Source of the DNA: Eucommia ulmoides
Taxonomy: Eukaryota; Streptophyta; Magnoliopsida; Garryales; Eucommiaceae
Length of the DNA stretch: 64,000 bases
Direction: 5' to 3'
Assembly: GCA_016647705.1 (NCBI GenBank)
Contig: CM028328.1
Span: forward strand, 8,655,614 to 8,719,613
Shown: positions 58,005-64,000 of the stretch, piece by piece
Layout of the letters: each line of letters opens with the position of its first letter
Position numbering within the stretch: the stretch's first letter is position 1
The notes under the pieces: model-generated
Database searches by the model: none
What the model was told of the DNA's origin: nothing
What the model saw: only the letters and a program-made list of their open reading frames with translations
Program-made: the position numbers and the translations under genes

Positions 58005-61000
58005 CGTATTCTAGAGAATGTGATGACGGATGAAGTGACAATCAGTCTCTATGTGTTTTGTACGCTCGTGGAATACATAATTGTGAGCGATTTGAATAGC
58101 ACTTCTGTTGTCACAGTGTAGGATAGTGGCAGCAGGAGAAGAGATGACCATGACAGCTAGTAGCCATCGATGCTCTTGAGTTGCATCTGCCATGACACGA
58201 TATTCAACTTCAGTACTAGAGCGAGCAACCACAATTTGTTTTTTACTAAGCCAAGAAATGAGAGAATTGCCTAAAAAAAAGAAAAAAGTAACCAGTGCTT
58301 GAACATCTGTCGGTAGGGTCTCCGGCCTAATCGGCATCAGAATAATCTTGTAATACGAGAGTAGACTGAGCTGAGAAATGAAATCCATGAAATAAAGTAC
58401 CATCAACATATCGAAAAATGCAAAAAACACCCGAGTAATGAGTGGTCTAAGGAGTGGACAAAAATTGATTGACCTAATAAATGGCATAGGCAATGTCAGG
58501 ACGAGTGACAATAAGATATACAAGACTTCCAACCAGTTGGTGATCTAGAGTGACATCCTGAAGAGGTGAACCATCGAGTGGGGTAAGTCTAACGTTCGAC
58601 TCGAGAGGAGTAGTGGCAGTGGTTGAGTCAATGATCCCAACCTTGGAAAGAGATCCGAGACATATTTGGCCTGAGAGAGAAAATATCCATTAGAACCAGA
58701 TGAGACTTCGAGGGCAAGAAAATAGGTGAGCACGCCAAGATCTTTCATATCAAATTGGCCACTGATAAATTTTTTGAGTTCAGAAATGCCACATAAATTA
58801 TCTCCAGTAATAACCATATCATCCACATACAACAAAAGAAGAATAATATCATTAGCAGTATGACGAATAAATAGAGATGAATCATGAGAACTAAGTGTAA
58901 ACCCAAAACGATTAATATTAGTGTTGAATTTAGCAAACTAGGCACGTGGAGCTGATTTCAAACCATATAGGGCATAACAAAGGTGACAAACTTTATTTCT
59001 AGAGGCAACCAGGCCAGGAGGTGTATGCGTATAGAATTCTTCAAGAAGATTACCATTGAGAACTGCATTTTTGACATCCATTTGAAAGAGAGTCCATTTT
59101 TGAATGGTGGTGACGACAAAAAGTGTACGGACAGTTGTTAGCCTCGTCACTGGAGCTAATGTCTCTTCATAGTCAATGCCATATTCCTACGCAAATCCTT
59201 TAGCAACAAGGTGGACTTTATATCGTTCAACAGATCCATTAGAGAATGTCTTGATTTTAAACACCCATTTGCACCCAATAGGAATTTTTCTAGGGGGTAG
59301 ATTAACAATATCCCAGGTATGGGTTTTAGCGAGTGCCTAAAGTTCTTCGTCCATTGGTTTTTGCCAAAGAGAATTAGTACTAGCCTCCTTATAGGATTGA
59401 GGCTCATGCAAATAAAGTATAGTGGAAAAACAATGAAAATCAGTCAGGTAATATGGACGATGAGTTACCCTGGTAGAGCGGCGAGGGTGTTTTGGAGCAT
59501 GGGTCTCAAAGGCAGTTGGTACAGAATCATCGGCCACAAGAGAAGTCTCAGGCATGGTCGCTGGAGCTAGAGAGGTGAGATCAGTTAGTAGTTCTAGAGT
59601 GGGTTTAGCTGGTGGGTCTGGGATGGACTTAGCATAAGGTGCAGGGCTGGGCGTAATAGGTAGTACTTGAGTGGACTCAACAATTTCTGGAATTGTATCA
59701 TCTGAAAATAACTTAATGGATGGATCAGTAAAGAATCTGGAGTTGGTGAGGGTTGACATGTCAAATGATTGTAAGGAAAAAATATTTGATATTCCCAAAA
59801 AATAACATGTCGCGAGATACGAAGGGTTTTAGAAATGAGATCCCAGCATTGATACCCTTTATGTTTGATGCCATATCCAAGAAAACAACACAGACTAACC
59901 CTTGGTTCCAGTTTGTTATGTTCATGCGGTTTGAGAAAAACAAAACAGGCACAACTAAAGACTCTGAGTTTAGAGTAATCAGGAGTTTTATCGAAAAGGC
60001 GTTCAAATGGAGACTGGTTTTGGATTGTAGTGGAAGGGACACGGTTTATAGTTTAGACGGTTGTGAAGGCTGCCTCACTCCAAAAATGCTCAGGACATAA
60101 TAAAGAAATAAGGAGAGCATGAACTGTGTCAAGAATATGTCTATGTTTGCGTTCGGTTTATCTATTTGTTGGGATGTACTAAGACACAAGCGATGGGAAA
60201 GCGTGTTATTTTTTGGAAAACAGGTTAAGAAAAACACGATCCTTGTATTCCATTGCATTATTTGAGCGAAAAACTTTGATATTTCTAGAAAATTGGGTTT
60301 GAATCATAGAAGAAAACTCAGAATATATTTGGAATAGTTCAGATTGATGTTTCATAAGAAACAATCATGTATATTGAGAGTAGTCGTCCACAAAGATAAC
60401 AAAGTAACAAAGACCACCCATCGAGGCATAATGAGAAGGCCCCCAAATATCAGAATGAATTAGATCATAGGGTGCAAGGGAAATAGACTAATTCTCTTTG
60501 AAAGGTAGGGCTGGTTGTTTGGCAAGTTGACAATGGATACATTTGAAGAACTCATGTTGAACTGAACCTAACTGACCACTAGAGATAAGCGATTTGAGTC
60601 GGCTAGATGAAGTGTGGCCTAACTGAGCATGCCATATTTGGGATAGTGAGAGATTAGCTAGTGGTTGTGGAGATAAGGATGAGGATACAGTGGTGGTGGT
60701 GGTAAGGTTGCACAGGTTGATGAAGGGACTTGGGGTTGTGGTGGTGATGGAGTTGGAGATGGAAAGTGTAAACTGGTAAGTTCAAATAAGCGTCCAACCT
60801 TATGACCAGTCCCAAGAGTTTCTTTTGTCCGAGGATCCTGCACATGACAACTACTATTAGAAAATTTGACTTCGAATCCCAATTCACATAGTTGCCCAAC
60901 AGATAAGAGATTTAAGGTGAGTTTCAGAATCAAATACGTGTCAGGAATAGAAAGGTGGGAAGTAAAAATCTAACCGGTATAAGTAACACACATTTGAGAA

Positions 61001-61100
61001 CCATCAGCAGTATGAATACTAGGGATGTTCATAGCGGAGAGTTTGGTTAAAAAAATATGGGGATCAGATGTCATATGATTGCAATAAGCAGAATCAAAGA
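58005..61100 (-). pseudogene. Element F pol region: protease, integrase, RT, RNase H (decayed)
   Basis: On the minus strand, the protease motif DSAYCNHMTSDPHIFLTKLS lies near 61090-61030. The GAG-pre-integrase region has LNLLSVGQLCELGFEVKFS near 60910-60850 and ETLGTGHKVGRLFEL near 60820. The integrase is in poor condition at 60650-59800. RT carries LFQMDVKNAVLNGNLLEEF (about 59100-59040) and the catalytic MLYVDDMVITGDN (58835). RNase H has NSLISWLSKKQ and ARSSTEVEYRVMADAT near 58270-58170. The VARSSTEAEYR-like RNase H differs from the ALSTTEAEY form of C and D and marks a different copia lineage. Confidence 0.87.
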
Positions 61101-61689
61101 ATCAAGAAGAGTTACCTGTAGTAAGTAAGAGAGCAGGGAAAAAGTTTGTACCATTACCAATGTTGGAGAAGATATAAAAGATGAGTGAGGCCAAGTCTGC
61201 AATAAATATGGTGACAGTAGTGGAAGTAGGATCCAAACCCTCTTTGGCATTGATAATGAGCGAAGAACCCACATACATCACTGTTGAGCCTGGAGAAACT
61301 ATTGCCACAGATGGATTTAGGATGCTGAAATTATCTAGGAACCGATCTATACTTGTGAAGAACCGATTGAGAGCCCTTTGAACCAATGAAATCTCCGTGA
61401 TGAACCAAATCAACAATATAAAGAGAGCTATACTGTATGATCCGAATTTAATTTGACGGAGATCACAGATAGATCCAGAATGTTGAAATTGTCTAGGAAC
61501 CAATATTGAATCTTCAAGGATCGGGTGAAAAATGGGTGAACCGGTGTATGAACCATATGGATATAACAGAAAGTATATTCTGCGGGCGTCAAATCACAAA
61601 ATGGAGGCCAGAAACAAAACCAGAATGTCAAAAAACCTCAGGAACTGGTTTAAATTTGTAGAAAACTGGTAAAAAATAGGCTAAACTGG

Positions 61690-62320
61690 TCAAATAAGAA
61701 ACCTTGAAGAAAATTGGTGATGTGGCGATCAACTGATGACGTGGCAGTTGATGTGGCAGTCAACTGCGGACGTGGTGATGATGTGGCACTGACGTGTTAG
61801 TTGATGGTGGTCAACTGATGATGTGGCATTAGCGTATCAGTTGATGCGGTGGTCAACTGCTGATGTGGCGCTAAAGTAGCAGTTGACGTGGTAACTGAGT
61901 GGGTTTTAGGGCTGATGTGGCAGTGAAGTTGGTTGAACAGAAGATGGCTGCGAGTGGATCTGACGTGCACTACTGTTTTTGGCGTATGGTAGTGCATGTG
62001 GCCTTGGACGGTGATGGTCCTTACGTCGTTTGAATCATCTCATTGAGACGGTTCCAATGATATATTGTGAGATGGATTTGGAAACTTGGTTGTGGCGGTA
62101 GAGCCCGAAATCCGAGACGTTGCAAGATGGCGCGTAGATCAGAAACGCGAACTGACACAGACACTTTGGGATGCTTGTGGGATCGCGTGAACAGTTTGAC
62201 GGGCTTGATTTTTAAGTTGTTGGAAACGTCTCATCAATACGGTTCCGATGGTATATTATGAGATATATTTGGAGCTCTGGTTAAGGCGGTAGAGCCCAAA
62301 ATCCGAGACAATGCGATTTG
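61690..62320 (-). repeat. Repeats in the leader of element F
   Basis: Between 61710 and 61925, the words GATGTGGC and GTCAACTG or CAGTTGA alternate about every 20-30 bases. At 62036 and 62227 a block of about 95 bases starting CATCTCAT or CGTCTCAT and ending GAGCCCRAAATCCGAGAC is repeated with a 191-base step. The whole stretch lies where gag would be expected and shows no gag motif. Confidence 0.7.
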
Positions 62321-62561
62321 GAGATACTGCAGGCTGTGGGAGGTGCGTGTGTGTGTGCGTCGGAGCTCCAGTGGCAGTGATTTTGGTGGCGTTGAGTTCG
62401 TCTCTGCAATACGAAGATGTTTGTGTGGTGGTTGTTGGTACTAGAGTGGTAATGAAGCCTATATTAGTGACGAAAACCACGAGAGAAAAGAAGGTGGCGG
62501 CAAAAGCTTGAGAATTTCGAAAAAAAAAATGTTCAGAGAGAACTGGTTCAGGAAAGACTTA

Positions 62562-62573
62562 CTCTTGATACCA
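62562..62573 (-). promoter_or_regulatory. Primer binding site of element F
   Basis: On the minus strand TGGTATCAAGAG directly follows the 5' LTR end. It matches the initiator tRNA-Met primer site of plant copia elements. Confidence 0.85.
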
Positions 62574-62751
62574 TGTCAAAGTAATTTAGAAGTGGAGAAT
62601 GAACCATGTATTGATATATTGAGAAAGCAATACAAAGTTACATGTATTAAGAATATGCAGAATAGAAATTATACATGAGTATTTATAGGGGAAGTGGGGT
62701 TAGGATTTTGCCCTATGGGTCAAGTAGGCTAAGCCCATTATTACACTAAAA
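62574..62751 (-). repeat. 5' LTR of element F (right)
   Basis: 178 bp, aligned end to end with the left LTR. The inner end reads TGTCAAAG and the outer end CACTAAAA, where the left copy keeps CACTAACA. The target duplication ACTTG follows. Confidence 0.88.
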
Positions 62752-62756
62752 ACTTG

Positions 62757-63645
62757 TATTGTTTAGTATCAAAAAAGCGATAGATAAGCCTGTAAATATG
62801 GATGGAAACACGGCAGCACAGATAAGGGAAAAAATATCTAGAATTTGCGTGGAAATAAACCTTAACAAACCACTTATCCCACAATATGAATTAAGAGGAG
62901 GAGTCGATAGAATACATTATGAGAGGCATGGATTGTACTACAACTGTGTTAGAGTAAAGCACAAGATTGGTTTTTTTTTTTTTTTTTTTTTCATACAATA
63001 AAATGCCAACAAACATGAGGATGATGACACTGGAAAAGGAGAAACCAACGAAACCGGCTGTCAGAGCTATTATCGGCAACGAATATGAAGATCCAAACAT
63101 TGGCCAATGGACATATGATGCGACAGCTGCAAACCAATTGGGTGTTGTAGAGAGAAAGGACGAAGATGATGATGAGGCCACAAACTTTGGGCCAAAAAAA
63201 TACATATTCTTGTCCAAAGCCAAAAACTCTGGGCCCAACATGGGATCCAATGAGAAAGGCCCTGCAAAAAGATTAAGCTACTTGGGTCTTCTCGTAGCTA
63301 GGCCTGGCGGCTGCCCAATGGGAAAAAAGGCTTCAAGGAATGAACTAGAAAGGAAAAAATTGGCCTTCTGGAGGCCCAAAATTTTTTTAAAAAAAAATCT
63401 CTTGGGTAAGATAAAGAAGAACCCCACAAGTAGGTCCACTCATTCGATTACAAGGTCCCACAGATATGACAGCCAGCAATGATGCTCTGAGTAAAGACAG
63501 TCAGGTGAGAAAATCTTACCAAAATCTTTCACTTGTGATAGGACCAAAATCCAATACAGGCATTGAATTGGATCTACCCCTCCATATGTATTCTGATTCA
63601 CACACTCTAATGCACCTTGAATTTGGAGAAATAAAAGAAAGTAAA
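62757..63645 (+). pseudogene. LINE J ORF1, 3' part, after element F
   Basis: SKKAIDKPVNMDGNTAAQIR and ISRICVEINLNKPLIPQYEL (62772-62900) are the second half of the DUF4283 domain, and GLYYNCVRVKHKIG near 62930-62970 sits where the zinc knuckle should be. A T-run (62970-62990) shifts the frame. NEYEDPNIGQWTYDATA and a Lys/Gly/Pro-rich tail continue to about 63480. The reading frame is the same on both sides of F when one ACTTG is set aside. No ORF2 follows in the window. Confidence 0.8.
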
Positions 63646-63649
63646 TAAA

Positions 63650-64000
63650 TATATAATAAATAGGTCTTTTTTTTCTTTTTCTTTTTTTTTTAAAAAAATA
63701 TATATTAAAAAGAGAGAATTTTTATAGTGTTGATTTTCTCATGAAATAACTTCAACCAATTAATTTTAGAAAGATGAGTCGCCACCTAACATTGAGTTTA
63801 AATGGTATGCTAAGTCACTATATATATTTTTTAAAATAATTAGAAAAATGGTTTAAGTAAAATTTTGACTCCAAAAGCATGGTCTGACCAGAGATAATTT
63901 TTTAAGGGTTCTGGGGTCAGTAATGCTCGAGAAGGTGTTACGCACCCAAGATGCCTATCTGAAGACAATATCTTATCCAATTACGTTCAATCAAACTTTA
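63650..64000 (+). repeat. K-type LTR fragment at the window edge
   Basis: A T-rich tract is followed by GATGAGTCGCCACCTAAC (63774-63791), and then GGGGTCAGTAATGCTCGAG and AAGGTGTTACGCACCC. This word order is the conserved block of Tat/Ogre-style LTRs, and the second half matches 52868-52920. It runs off the window. Confidence 0.45.

Larger units (their letters stand above)
57692..62751 (-). mobile_element. Element F: Ty1/copia LTR retrotransposon, full length, target duplication ACTTG
   Basis: This 5060-bp element has LTRs of 177 bp (57692-57868) and 178 bp (62574-62751) and ACTTG on both outer sides (57687-57691 and 62752-62756). On the minus strand come 5' LTR, primer site, a repeat-filled leader, protease, integrase, RT, RNase H, polypurine tract and 3' LTR. 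By eye the LTRs differ at about 15 positions plus one indel, near 8-9 percent. With commonly used plant rates that means a few million years. No gag is recognised. The coding part is broken, with roughly a dozen interruptions. The short LTRs set it apart from C and D. Confidence 0.92.

Overview
This window looks like gene-poor, repeat-packed plant heterochromatin, probably from a eudicot. The evidence is A+T-rich DNA, Ty3 elements of the Athila and Tat types primed by tRNA-Asp, Ty1/copia elements primed by initiator tRNA-Met, and plant L1 LINEs whose first ORF carries a DUF4283-type domain. I found no convincing host gene, rRNA gene or functional tRNA gene. Letters below are my own labels for elements.

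Layout. 1-11306: element A, an Athila-like Ty3 element on the plus strand, with its 5' LTR outside the window. It has gag, pol, a repeat-filled spacer, a third ORF, a long 3' non-coding tract and a 3' LTR. 11307-13530: element G, the 3' end of a Tat-lineage Ty3 element, with a spliced antisense ORF followed by a sense LTR. 14574-18849: LINE H (5' UTR, ORF1, ORF2 to mid-RT), cut by element D. 18850-27706: element D, a Ty1/copia element on the minus strand with two LTRs, the outer end of the 5' LTR being lost. 27707-31390: AT-rich DNA with a 113-bp tandem repeat and a field of GTGAACATTCA-like motifs in both orientations. 31395-32150: a LINE 3' end (zinc-finger and RNase H parts). 32169-32889 and 52844-54385: two parts of what may be one Tat/Ogre-style LTR (element K). 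Between them lie element B (32890-41928, same family as A, with its 5' LTR) and element C (41929-52843, same family as D, with its 3' LTR). B and C meet at an abrupt scar with no LTR between them. C was hit by two further insertions that look like solo LTRs, each with a 5-bp target duplication. 56900-57691 and 62757-63645: ORF1 of LINE J, split by element F (57692-62751), a 5.06-kb minus-strand Ty1/copia element with about 177-bp LTRs and a perfect ACTTG target duplication. 63650-64000: another copy of the K-type LTR motif.

The window is therefore a stratigraphy of nested insertions: LINEs and a Tat-type LTR are the oldest layer, followed by copia and Athila-like elements, then solo LTRs inside C. 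All LTR-element coding regions are decayed. The least ordinary features are a hairpin-forming CGCCTAGGCG repeat present in both the LTR and the pol/third-ORF spacer of A and B, the antisense ORF of G, the deletion scar joining B to C, the LINE H ORF1/ORF2 overlap, and F dropped in frame into a LINE ORF. Nothing here is clearly a new functional system.
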